A model generated the notes under the pieces. The model was not told the DNA's origin and searched no databases. It was given only the letters and a program-made list of their open reading frames with translations. From positions 1 through 32,799 of the forward strand of contig JABCSP010000003.1 of assembly GCA_018238825.1 (NCBI GenBank): a DNA stretch of 32,799 nucleotides, in the 5' to 3' direction. This stretch comes from Candidatus Thorarchaeota archaeon (GTDB lineage: Archaea; Asgardarchaeota; Thorarchaeia; Thorarchaeales; Thorarchaeaceae). Positions 1 through 8,511 of this stretch are shown one piece after another (position 1 is the first letter of the stretch; each line of letters begins with the position of its first letter). The position numbers and the translations under genes are program-made.

Positions 1-1448
1 GGCCAAAGATAGTCAATGATCCAGCAGTGGAGGAGTACAGACATGCATTAGAAAAGGCAAGGGAGAAGGGAAAATACCTTCTCTCGGAGAGTGATGAACA
101 ACTAATATTTGACAAAGATCTCTATGGTATTGATAGTTGGTCCACGCTACACGAAAGACTGAGGAGTACGCAGAAGTACAAAGTTGTAATTAATGGTGAA
201 GAGAAAGAGATGGTGTTCGCAGAACTTCAGACCATTGCAGAGAGCAATCCTGACAGAGAAACCCGTAGAACTGCTGCGGAGGCCTACTATAAAGGCGTCG
301 TGAAGGATAGACTTGCATATTCTACTGCTTTAAGATGTGTGTTCGGAGATCATTTGAATCAGGTGAAGCTAAGAAAGTATCCAAGTGTCTTGACTCAAAG
401 CCTTTTACTCAATGATATTTCAAAAACTACACTTGATGCACTAATCACCTGCATGAAGAAAAACACTCACCTCATCAGAAGATTTCTCAAACTTAGAGCG
501 AAGACAATGGGTTTCACAAAGCTAACTGGATGTGATATCAGTCCAATAAGAGCTGCTCCAATTACTGAAACTCAGAGCAATATCCCTTGGTCAGAGGCAA
601 AGAAATTGGTCGTAGATTCGTACACCGAGTTTGACAAAGAGGCTGGTGAATTCGTCGCTAGTCTTTTTGAACTTAATAGAATTGATGCAGGTGTCCGGTC
701 TGGAAAGTCTGCATCAGGCTTCTGTACGTATGTTCCTGCACTTCGTACATCATATATCATGATGGGTTACGGGGGTTCTCTATCAGACATTTCAACATTA
801 GCACATGAAAGCGGGCATGGCCTTCATGCATATTATACATCTGAGAAACACAAATCGGTTAACTTCTCCCCTGGTCCTTGCCTCGCAGAAACAGGGAGTA
901 TCTTTGGAGAGATGTTACTGGTCGATAAGCTACTCAATCAGAGTAAAGATGACGAAACAAAACTGGCAGTCTTGGACAAAGTGTTTTGCGGCCTATACCT
1001 CATGGTGTTCTACATGCTTAACGACTACCTCTTTGAGCACAGTGTATTTACTGCAATGGAGAACAACGAGGCAATAGATGCGGAGAAGCTTGACACATTA
1101 TGGATGGCTGCACGAACTGAGGTCTTTGGTGATAGTGTCGAGTGGTTACCGGGGATGGAACAGTGGTGGGTGGTACCAGTACATCACTTCTTTCCGCGAT
1201 TCAGATTCTACAACTATCCCTACTCTTATGCACAGCTCTTAGTCTTCGTATTGTATCGTCTTTACAAGCAAGAAGGTTCTTCATTTGTCCCGAAAATGAA
1301 ACGTATCCTCTCAGCTGGTGGATCAGAATCACCAAAAACACTTCTAGCAGAAATTGGGTTAGATGTGACAGATCCAAAGTTCTGGGAGCTTGGATTCGAA
1401 CAAGCAGAATCGTACCTTGATGAGTATGAACGTATTGTGAACAAATAA
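1..1448 (+). CDS. M3-family oligoendopeptidase (PepF-like), 5' end truncated by window edge
   Basis: ORF 27..1448 starts at GTG, but the frame is open to base 3. Contains the HExxH zinc motif 'LAHESGHGLHAYY' typical of M3 peptidases. Confidence 0.9.
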   Translation, partial: PKIVNDPAVEEYRHALEKAREKGKYLLSESDEQLIFDKDLYGIDSWSTLHERLRSTQKYKVVINGEEKEMVFAELQTIAESNPDRETRRTAAEAYYKGVVKDRLAYSTALRCVFGDHLNQVKLRKYPSVLTQSLLLNDISKTTLDALITCMKKNTHLIRRFLKLRAKTMGFTKLTGCDISPIRAAPITETQSNIPWSEAKKLVVDSYTEFDKEAGEFVASLFELNRIDAGVRSGKSASGFCTYVPALRTSYIMMGYGGSLSDISTLAHESGHGLHAYYTSEKHKSVNFSPGPCLAETGSIFGEMLLVDKLLNQSKDDETKLAVLDKVFCGLYLMVFYMLNDYLFEHSVFTAMENNEAIDAEKLDTLWMAARTEVFGDSVEWLPGMEQWWVVPVHHFFPRFRFYNYPYSYAQLLVFVLYRLYKQEGSSFVPKMKRILSAGGSESPKTLLAEIGLDVTDPKFWELGFEQAESYLDEYERIVNK

Positions 1449-1716
1449 TCCAATTGATCTTAATAACAAGTAGAAAGGAAAAGATGGCGCTCAGGGAGAG
1501 AATTTCAGACCTCATGGAAATCATGAAGTCATTTGAACTCTCGCGTGTAAAACACACTGGATATTTGCAGGACTGCGTATAGCTGCCTATAGCAATCCAG
1601 CTCCATACCAGGCTTGGATACCTGAGCTTGCGAACCTGCGGACCGTATTTTTCTCTTAAACATTGTTGTAGGTTAGCAATAAGAAGGTGCGACGCCTCTA
1701 CCTCTCATCTTAGAGA

Positions 1717-1750
1717 TATTCCCATCAAGTTCTGCTATTAGATGGGAATA
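1717..1750. repeat. Perfect 10-bp inverted repeat (TATTCCCATC ... GATGGGAATA), hairpin in non-coding DNA
   Basis: Read directly: 1717-1726 and 1741-1750 are perfect reverse complements with a 14-nt loop. Confidence 0.7.
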
Positions 1751-1826
1751 CATTATTTATTCATAACACTGAACTAGACTATTCCGTAATCCTTAATTCC
1801 TCAAGTTGAAGGGATTAACATGTGAC

Positions 1827-2097
1827 GGGTAGGGTTGGGTCGTTTGCGGCGACCTATAACCGGAATGCAATAGCCGGAACCAGTAACAATCACCGAGATT
1901 GAACCGAGGACTTTGTAGGTCCATCACATGACGTTGACGAGCGGTCTCTGAAGTCTGCGTTGGCCGTACTAGCATTCGTAGGTTTGCTGTTATCGGCTTA
2001 GATATTCGAACCGGGCCAGACCCGGGAGGGAGCAGTCCTAAGGATAATTCGTGGAGCCTCTGAGGTTGCCGCTTTGAGAATTGGGATGGGCTAGCCT
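1827..2097 (+). ncRNA. ffs: Archaeal SRP RNA (7S RNA); ends approximate
   Basis: Helix 8 signature 'GAACCGGGCCAGACCCGGGAGGGAGCAGTCCTAAGGAT', helix 6 with GNAR-like tetraloop region 'GTTGACGAGCGGTCTCTGAAGTCTGCGTTGGC', 5' domain hairpins 'GGTCGTTTGCGGCGACC' and 'CCGGAATGCAATAGCCGG' with complementary loops (TTGC/GCAA). No ORF here. Confidence 0.88.
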
Positions 2098-2104
2098 ATG
2101 AATA

Positions 2105-2165
2105 ATCGACAATCGAAGTGAAAGGGCCGTCACACCTTTTCCATTTCACTGGCATAATTGTTGAT
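2105..2165. terminator. Two-tier hairpin between convergent SRP RNA and aIF5B gene; terminator-like
   Basis: ATCGACAAT (2105-2113)/ATTGTTGAT (2157-2165) with one G.T, enclosing AGTGAAA (2117-2123)/TTTCACT (2144-2150). Confidence 0.5.
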
Positions 2166-2174
2166 GCTGCCAGT

Positions 2175-3965
2175 TTACACAAAGGAACCAGCTGCACGCT
2201 TAATGATAGTGAGTTCATCTAAGACTTCTTTCTCTGGAGGAGAGAGTTCATCGAGGAATTTCTTTCTGATAGCAAGAATCTGTTTGTCAGGAACATCTGT
2301 ATACAGAATCTCGTCATCTTTGACCTGTCGTCCAATAGTAGGTCCCCGTATCGATACTGCAACTTCCATTCCATCTGTAGCTTCATCTATTGTCACACTA
2401 CGGTCCTGAATCTGAAGAATAGTACCAACTCTCTTTCCATCCTCATTGATTAAACTAGTTCTTGGCCTTATTACTCCCTGAACCTTCACACCCACAACTG
2501 CTGGATTCTTATGTCTAAACACATACTCTGGAATGAGTACGATTTTTCCTGGTCTAATAATTGAACTTAATGACTCGGCTTTTGCCTGCTCTCTCTTTAC
2601 AATTAACCAAGCATAGTAATCATCGTATAATCTATAGATGACTTCATTCAAGAACACCTCTACACCTAATTCCGCAGCAAGATCTTCTATCTCTGTAGCA
2701 ATCTTCACATTGAACCCTAGAACTACTGCATTAAGTGGATCTCCATCACCAGAAGCCTGCGCCTCAACGATATCACGCTTTACAACTGGACCAACATCTG
2801 CAAATCTTACTGAAACATCCCGTTCCTGTAAGAATTGTGTTACGGCTTCTAGAGACCCTAATGTATCGGTCTTTACAACGATTCCAGATTTATCAGTCTG
2901 AATTCTGATTGAACTAAGCTCATCTCTGACCTTTTGTTTAATCTCTTCGAGTTTTTCAGGATCCTCCACCGCATAAACAGGTGCACCTGCCACAACTCCT
3001 TCAATATCTGGGGCTACTATTTTGACACCTGCTGCAGCATGTACAATATCAACATGTGTGAATTTCTCTTTGGGATCACGAATCTCATCAAGAGGCTTTG
3101 GTAGAAGTAACGCTCTAATTTTGGCCTCAATTACTCCATCGAGTCCACCCACAACAATAGTGTCAGTCTTCTTCAATATTCCATCATAGATGATAGTATC
3201 AAGAGTAAGCCCAAGGCCTGTTTCTTCTCTTACTTCAAGAACAGCACCTATCGCTGGTCCTGTGGAAACAGTTAGTCTATCCTTCATGTATTGTTGTGTA
3301 AGGCCTGATAGTACCATCAAAAGCTCTGGGATTCCAGTACCAGTCTTAGCGCTTGTTGGTACGATAGCCACAGTTTTTTGAAAATCTTCAACACGATCAA
3401 ACCGTTCTGACTGGATATCATTTGCAGAGAGTGCTCCCACAATTTCGTAAATTCTTCTATCAACTTCAGATTGGGTTGATATTCCCTGAGCCTTAATAGC
3501 TTCAAAGAGCGACATTCCCTCTTTATGTCTCCAACCTGGTACTTTGTCAAGCTTGTTTGCAGCAATGAGAAATGGAGTCTTACCGGAACGGAGTATCTTT
3601 AGAGACTCATAAGACTGAGTCAGAGGTCCTTCATTGATATCAACCACGAGAATGGCGATGTCTGCTATAGCACCTCCACGTCTTCTTAGATTGAGATACG
3701 CTTCATGTCCAGGTGTATCAATGAAAAGAAGTCCGTCTATAGTCAATTCAGTATTGATAGTTTTGAGAAGGTCTCCACAGATTGATAGAATTGTTTCAGT
3801 GGGAAAGAAAGATGCACCGATATGCTGTGTAATTCCAGCTGCTTCTCTATCTTGAACCCCGGTTCCTCGCATCTTGTCAAGAAGAGAAGTTTTTCCATGA
3901 TCGATATGGCCAAGTACAGTAACAATCGGCGAACGCAGTTTACCAGCTTCAGTCAAGATTGACAC
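2175..3965 (-). CDS. infB: Translation initiation factor aIF5B / IF-2
   Basis: 596 aa; G-domain 'VTVLGHIDHGKTSLLDKMRG', 'DTPGHEAY', 'NKLD'; characteristic aIF5B C-terminal domains. Confidence 0.96.
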   Translation of the reverse strand: MSILTEAGKLRSPIVTVLGHIDHGKTSLLDKMRGTGVQDREAAGITQHIGASFFPTETILSICGDLLKTINTELTIDGLLFIDTPGHEAYLNLRRRGGAIADIAILVVDINEGPLTQSYESLKILRSGKTPFLIAANKLDKVPGWRHKEGMSLFEAIKAQGISTQSEVDRRIYEIVGALSANDIQSERFDRVEDFQKTVAIVPTSAKTGTGIPELLMVLSGLTQQYMKDRLTVSTGPAIGAVLEVREETGLGLTLDTIIYDGILKKTDTIVVGGLDGVIEAKIRALLLPKPLDEIRDPKEKFTHVDIVHAAAGVKIVAPDIEGVVAGAPVYAVEDPEKLEEIKQKVRDELSSIRIQTDKSGIVVKTDTLGSLEAVTQFLQERDVSVRFADVGPVVKRDIVEAQASGDGDPLNAVVLGFNVKIATEIEDLAAELGVEVFLNEVIYRLYDDYYAWLIVKREQAKAESLSSIIRPGKIVLIPEYVFRHKNPAVVGVKVQGVIRPRTSLINEDGKRVGTILQIQDRSVTIDEATDGMEVAVSIRGPTIGRQVKDDEILYTDVPDKQILAIRKKFLDELSPPEKEVLDELTIIKRAAGSFV

Positions 3966-4133
3966 CCCACAAGGAATTTACTGTGGTCTTCTTGAAACAG
4001 TTATGAAAGTGTCGTTTTAACCCTCTCTACTATTCTCACGCTTTATTGCTGAATGAAATGGATTATATCCTTCATTTTCACCGCGAGATGCGTGGATACG
4101 GTCAATACGTATCATAACTATAGGTGATTTAAT

Positions 4134-4799
4134 TTGGAACGTTCATTTGTAATTATCAAACCTGATGGTACCGCACGCCGTCGAGTAAGTGCACTAGTTC
4201 TCAAGGCTCTCTTAGACAGAGGTTACAGACTTGTTGCATTTCAAGAGATGAAAGTGCCTGAGTCTTTAGCCAAGTTGCACTATGCAGTCCACAAAGAAAA
4301 ACCCTTTTTCCCATGGTTAGTAGATTTCATATCCTCAGCTCCAGTTCTTACCATGATATTCGAGGCTGACGATGTAATTCAGGGTGTTCGTGATGCTCTT
4401 GGCGCAACATTTGTGCAGAAGGCATCCCCCGAATCCCTCAGAGGTAAATATGGTATCTGGGCAGGAATTAATATTGCACATGCATCAGATGCTCCCGAAA
4501 CAGCAGCAGATGAGATGAAATTGTGGACTACAGAGAGCGGTCTCAAGGAATCATCAGATGCTGAGGAGCTTGCACACACTTACATTCAGAAACATGTCAA
4601 TGGCGATGCTGATTATACAATGGACCTACGGAATGTTGTGAAAGATGCCATTGAAAATCGTGATACTTCCAACGATGTCCTTAATTCACTGAAAGAACTC
4701 TTTGCAAAAGATGCTGTTGGTATTGAGAAGGAAGATACAGACACTTTAGCAAAAGTCGTCTTTGATTTTGTAAAAGAAGAAGCAGAAAAAACAGAGTAG
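4134..4799 (+). CDS. ndk: Nucleoside diphosphate kinase with C-terminal extension of about 70 aa
   Basis: 'ERSFVIIKPDGTARR' N-terminus and catalytic-His region 'GINIAHASDAPETA'; 221 aa compared with about 150 aa for canonical NDK. Confidence 0.93.
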   Translation: MERSFVIIKPDGTARRRVSALVLKALLDRGYRLVAFQEMKVPESLAKLHYAVHKEKPFFPWLVDFISSAPVLTMIFEADDVIQGVRDALGATFVQKASPESLRGKYGIWAGINIAHASDAPETAADEMKLWTTESGLKESSDAEELAHTYIQKHVNGDADYTMDLRNVVKDAIENRDTSNDVLNSLKELFAKDAVGIEKEDTDTLAKVVFDFVKEEAEKTE

Positions 4800-4803
4800 A
4801 AAA

Positions 4804-4837
4804 CCAAGGTGGCATTAGCCACCATTGGCTTCTTTTT
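4804..4837. terminator. Hairpin (CCAAGGTGGC-ATTA-GCCACC-A-TTGG) followed by T-rich tract, between convergent ndk and rpl24e
   Basis: 10-bp stem with one bulged A, followed by CTTCTTTTT. Confidence 0.65.
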
Positions 4838-4855
4838 CAAAATAGAATAATTAGT

Positions 4856-5056
4856 TTAGCGTGCAGCCTTACCGCCTTTCTGATATTCTGTGGTCCATTT
4901 TGTATCTCTAGGCTTCATGCGACGTTTCATTCTATTGACTTTACACTTGTTAGAACAGAACCAGAAAACTGCGCCGTCTTTTGTTTGAACGAAAGCAGAT
5001 CCAGTTCCGGGCTCAATATCCTTTCCACAGAACGAACATTTCATTGTTCCAACCAT
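4856..5056 (-). CDS. rpl24e: 50S ribosomal protein L24e
   Basis: 66 aa, 'KCSFCGKDIEPGTG...FWFCSNKCKVN' zinc-finger protein; start preceded by AGGAGGCG. Confidence 0.95.
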   Translation of the reverse strand: MVGTMKCSFCGKDIEPGTGSAFVQTKDGAVFWFCSNKCKVNRMKRRMKPRDTKWTTEYQKGGKAAR

Positions 5057-5057
5057 A

Positions 5058-5282
5058 TTAACGCCTCCTCATTTTACGGGCTTCCCTTTCGGTTTCCCTT
5101 AGAATGAGAATATCTCCTTCTCGTACAGGTCCCTTAACGTTTCGAGTCAGGACTCGTCCTCTGTCCCTGCCATCTAATATTTTAACACGAACCTGAGTGA
5201 TTTCACCGGTCACGCCAGTTCTTCCTAAGAGCTGGATTATTTCAGCAGGAATTGCTGGAGTTGATTCATCATCTTTACTCAT
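5058..5282 (-). CDS. rps28e: 30S ribosomal protein S28e
   Basis: 74 aa, '[55 protein letters not shown]'. Confidence 0.96.
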   Translation of the reverse strand: MSKDDESTPAIPAEIIQLLGRTGVTGEITQVRVKILDGRDRGRVLTRNVKGPVREGDILILRETEREARKMRRR

Positions 5283-5302
5283 CGAAAGCCATCACCTGAA
5301 TC

Positions 5303-5680
5303 TTACTTTCGGAGACCGTTGATCTTCTCGACAAGGTCGTCAACAAGACTCTTTGCCTTGCCATCCACAATTATTGCGACAGCGGCAGTGGGTCTTTCAA
5401 TTCCAACAGCTTTACCAAGATCTCCCTTATTCTGTACGAATATATAGGGAATCTTCTTGTCATCGCAAAGACCTGGAAGGTACATGATTATCTCTGGGGG
5501 TTCAACATCCTCAGCAACAATCACTAAACGGGCTACTCCACGCTCAATACTCTTGGTCGCTTCGTTAATCCCCTTCTTTATTCTACCAGTATCTTTGGCT
5601 ATTTCTAGAGCCTCAAGGGCCTTCTTCTGAAGTTCCTCAGTGGGCTCCCATTCAACAAAACTTGGTTTAGGCATTACCAT
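5303..5680 (-). CDS. rpl7ae: 50S ribosomal protein L7Ae (K-turn-binding)
   Basis: 125 aa; 'RIKKGINEATKSIERGVARLVIVAEDVEPPEIIMYLPGLCDDKKIPYIFV' matches L7Ae. Confidence 0.97.
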   Translation of the reverse strand: MVMPKPSFVEWEPTEELQKKALEALEIAKDTGRIKKGINEATKSIERGVARLVIVAEDVEPPEIIMYLPGLCDDKKIPYIFVQNKGDLGKAVGIERPTAAVAIIVDGKAKSLVDDLVEKINGLRK

Positions 5681-5682
5681 TT

Positions 5683-5706
5683 ACCTCAGTTTATTTCTTC
5701 ATCGGT
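5683..5706 (-). promoter_or_regulatory. Candidate C/D-like K-turn / k-loop in rpl7ae 5' leader
   Basis: Minus strand reads ACC-GATGA-AGAAATAAA-CTGA-GGT: flanks ACC/GGT pair, box D is CTGA, and box C-like CCGATGA matches RUGAUGA at 5 of 7 positions. It is 2 nt upstream of the ATG at 5680. Confidence 0.5.
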
Positions 5707-5803
5707 ATTTTGCCCATTCCTTCTGGAACAGACTCTTCTGCGTCGTCTGACCTGTTTCTTTTAAAACTGTCGAACTAGCATGAGAAATTAGAACTACCAG
5801 ACA

Positions 5804-6796
5804 TTAATAGCCCAAGTTTCGTAATGCATTTGCGAGATTTGCATCATCCACATCTAAATGTTCCAAAACAGAGTATCGGTTTCTCTTCTTCATGATTTTT
5901 AGTGCATGATGAATATCTTCTACAAATGCTGCCAAATTGGTATTGATTGCATCAAAGGTTGTAGGCATATGATGGTTAGACATGAATTCCTGAATCACCT
6001 CAGGTTTATACTTGGCATAACCAGCTTCCTGTAGATAGTAAAGACAGATTGGTGTGGCAAATGCGACCTGCAGTCCATGTAGATCTGAGTCAATTCTGTC
6101 CATAGCATGTGAGATTGCATGCTCTGTACCCGAACAAGGTCGAGAACTACCGAAAATACTCATTGCTCTTCCTGCATCAATTTCAGCTCTGATTAAAGTT
6201 TCAAACCCATCATCCTTCAGTACAGATGTCAGAGCATTATCAACGATGCCATAGACCTGTTCATCAAAAGGTTCATCCTTCACTTCATGGGCCAATTTCC
6301 ATTCTGCCAAGCTGGATGTTTTACAGATAATATCGCCAAGGCCTGCTAGTTTGAGTTTAGGAGGTGCTTTTGAGATGATAGATGTATCCGCAATGACTGC
6401 CATCGGTGCCTTACATTTAATCGAATACTTGTATCCATCATGACTGACAGAGGCAACCTCGCTCGCAATTCCATCATGGGAAGCTGCTGTAGGTACTGAT
6501 ATCCAGTCAAGATTCGTATCTCTTGCAATGAGTTTCGCAATATCCAAGCTTGCTCCTCCTCCAAACCCTATCACAATATCAATTCCCTCAAGTGATAGAG
6601 CCGAATTCTTTGGATATGCTGATGCCATTATCCATTTACAGGGTACTTCAATTATTTCTTCCAAAGTATTCGAATACTGGGCATGAATCACTTCATCAGT
6701 CACACACAATGGACACGAGTAATCTTTCAATATAGTCCTGAGTTCCTCTAGGGCTCCTTCTGCAATTACAACCGTTGTTGGCCCTGTGCAGGACAT
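5804..6796 (-). CDS. egsA: sn-glycerol-1-phosphate dehydrogenase
   Basis: 'DIVIGFGGGASLDIAKLIARDTNLDWISVPTAASHDGIASEVASV' is a G1PDH signature. The ORF extends to 6826, but ATG 6796 has an upstream AAAGGAGC. Confidence 0.92.
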   Translation of the reverse strand: MSCTGPTTVVIAEGALEELRTILKDYSCPLCVTDEVIHAQYSNTLEEIIEVPCKWIMASAYPKNSALSLEGIDIVIGFGGGASLDIAKLIARDTNLDWISVPTAASHDGIASEVASVSHDGYKYSIKCKAPMAVIADTSIISKAPPKLKLAGLGDIICKTSSLAEWKLAHEVKDEPFDEQVYGIVDNALTSVLKDDGFETLIRAEIDAGRAMSIFGSSRPCSGTEHAISHAMDRIDSDLHGLQVAFATPICLYYLQEAGYAKYKPEVIQEFMSNHHMPTTFDAINTNLAAFVEDIHHALKIMKKRNRYSVLEHLDVDDANLANALRNLGY

Positions 6797-7010
6797 ATTA
6801 TTAGCTCCTTTTCTCTCGAAACTCAAGCTCTTGAAAAGAGCTTCTATCGCGCCAAATCGTTATCTATTGCAGTATTCTTAAGTACTGGCACATTGGGGCG
6901 TCAGTTCAGAAGGCTCTTACATCAGAGGTTCACTCACCTCATCGAATAAGATTCAGGTAATACTCTAACCTATACGTCTACCACACAAGTTCATCACGGA
7001 GACAACTCTC

Positions 7011-7502
7011 ATGACTGAATATGTCAAGGTTGCCCTAATGGGATCTGGTTACGCAGGTAAATCGACTCTAATCAAGCTTCTCACCGATGGAGTGCAGAAA
7101 TTAGAGACTAACTACAAGCCAACACCAGGAATGAGCTGTGGGACAATCACAATTGATGCCAGTACAAAGGTTTCACTTGTCGAGATGGGTGGACAGGCAC
7201 ATTTTGAATTTCTCTGGCCTGATTTTATGAGGGGCAGTACAATGGTTGTTGTGGTCACTGAGAGTAATCCAAAGGCTGTTCTTAAGACTCGCCAACTCCT
7301 TGAGAAGTACAAGGACAATCTACACGGATCTAAAATAATCGCAATTGCAAACAAACAAGACTTACCAGGTTCAATGCGCCCAGAGTCAGTACAGGATCTA
7401 CTGGGTGTTCCGACTTATGGAATGGTTGCAATTAATCCTAAAGAACGTCTGAACGGCTACAAACTCATTGTTAACGGTCTGCGAAACCAAATTGCTGCAT
7501 AA
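7011..7502 (+). CDS. Arf-like small GTPase
   Basis: G1 'GSGYAGKS', G3 'VEMGGQ' (Arf/SRbeta-style GGQ), G4 'NKQD'; 163 aa. Confidence 0.85.
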   Translation: MTEYVKVALMGSGYAGKSTLIKLLTDGVQKLETNYKPTPGMSCGTITIDASTKVSLVEMGGQAHFEFLWPDFMRGSTMVVVVTESNPKAVLKTRQLLEKYKDNLHGSKIIAIANKQDLPGSMRPESVQDLLGVPTYGMVAINPKERLNGYKLIVNGLRNQIAA

Positions 7503-7592
7503 TCTAGGTAACAGCACTAGTTCATTGTATTAGAGGTGTTTCTAGCTTCATCCTTAGGACAATGCTTTTATGCAGAGAAAAAACAAACCAAC

Positions 7593-7677
7593 TTACCCAA
7601 GGCATGGGCGAAAGAGCCCTCTGGTCGGTTTAGACCATATGGCGAGTCCATCCTGGAAGAACATGTCTTTTGGGTAA
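7593..7677 (+). ncRNA. Candidate cloverleaf-like structured RNA / 5' leader of the rpoD operon
   Basis: Closing stem TTACCCAA+GGCATG (7593-7606) / CATGTC-TT-TTGGGTAA (7662-7677) encloses three hairpins: GGGC-gaaaga-GCCC, TGGTC-ggttta-GACCA, ATGG-cgagt-CCAT. A TTTTATG box lies about 25 nt upstream. Confidence 0.55.
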
Positions 7678-7699
7678 ACCTCCGCGGTCAGGTGAGTCA

Positions 7700-8500
7700 A
7701 TGGAAATCACAATCATTCGCAAGCAAGAAAACATCATTCACTTCTTAGCTGAAGGATTAGATGTTGCCTTTGCCAACGCGCTTAGGAGAACCATGCTTAC
7801 TAGATTGCCGGCGATGGCAATAGATGAAGTACTAGTCCTTGAGAATACTAGTGTCATGTACGATGAGATGTTAGCTCATAGAATGGGACTTTTACCTCTA
7901 GTAACAGATTTGGAGAGTTACAATCTCCCAGAGGAGTGTGACTGTGAAGGAAAAGGTTGTAGCCTTTGCCAATGTACACTCACACTGGAGAAACAAGCCG
8001 GTGATGAAGAAGAAATAGTCTATTCTCGCGACCTATCGTCACAAGACCCGAAAATTATTCCTGCATTAGGTGAGATTCCCCTGGTGAAACTTGCCCCTAA
8101 TCAACGTCTAATTATTGAAGCATATGCTCGTCTTGGAAAGGGTGTAGAAAACGCAAAGTTCCAACCAGTTTCAACAGTATCATACAAGTATGTGCCGATT
8201 ATCGAAGTGAATAAAGACAAGTGCAATCAATGTGGGGATTGTGTCAAAGTATGCCCGAAGAATATCCTTCTCGTTGAGGGTGATACAATTGCGACACAAA
8301 ATACTCTGGACTGCAGTTTCTGTGAGGCATGCGTTGAAGTCTGTGAACCCGGAGCAATCACAATAGATTCTAAGAAGAACAGTTTTCTGTTCAAGGTTGA
8401 ATCCACAGGAGCCTTGTCTCCTGAAGAAATTGTTGAAAAATCAGCCGAGATTCTCAAAGAGAGAATAAGATTGGCATTAGATTACGCAAATTCAATATGA
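7700..8500 (+). CDS. rpoD: DNA-directed RNA polymerase subunit D with intact 2x[4Fe-4S] ferredoxin-like domain
   Basis: 'VAFANALRRTMLTRLPAMAID'; CNQCGDCVKVCP and CSFCEACVEVCEP motifs. ATG 7700 follows GGTGAG, so the TTG at 7670 in the ORF track is unlikely. Confidence 0.95.
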   Translation: MEITIIRKQENIIHFLAEGLDVAFANALRRTMLTRLPAMAIDEVLVLENTSVMYDEMLAHRMGLLPLVTDLESYNLPEECDCEGKGCSLCQCTLTLEKQAGDEEEIVYSRDLSSQDPKIIPALGEIPLVKLAPNQRLIIEAYARLGKGVENAKFQPVSTVSYKYVPIIEVNKDKCNQCGDCVKVCPKNILLVEGDTIATQNTLDCSFCEACVEVCEPGAITIDSKKNSFLFKVESTGALSPEEIVEKSAEILKERIRLALDYANSI

Positions 8501-8511
8501 GGTGTGCCAGC

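Noticed and set aside
1201-1557. 118-aa minus-strand ORF antisense to the M3 peptidase
   Set aside because: Lies almost entirely within a well-supported CDS and has no recognisable family; typical shadow ORF.
1561-1660. Considered as a tRNA or H/ACA sRNA
   Set aside because: No acceptor pairing or T-loop, and no ACA at the expected distance after the GCAGG/CCTGC stem.
7593-7677. Considered as a tRNA because of its cloverleaf layout
   Set aside because: No TTCRANY T-loop, no proper 7-nt anticodon loop with T33, and an 8-bp plus bulge plus 6-bp closing stem; not a tRNA.
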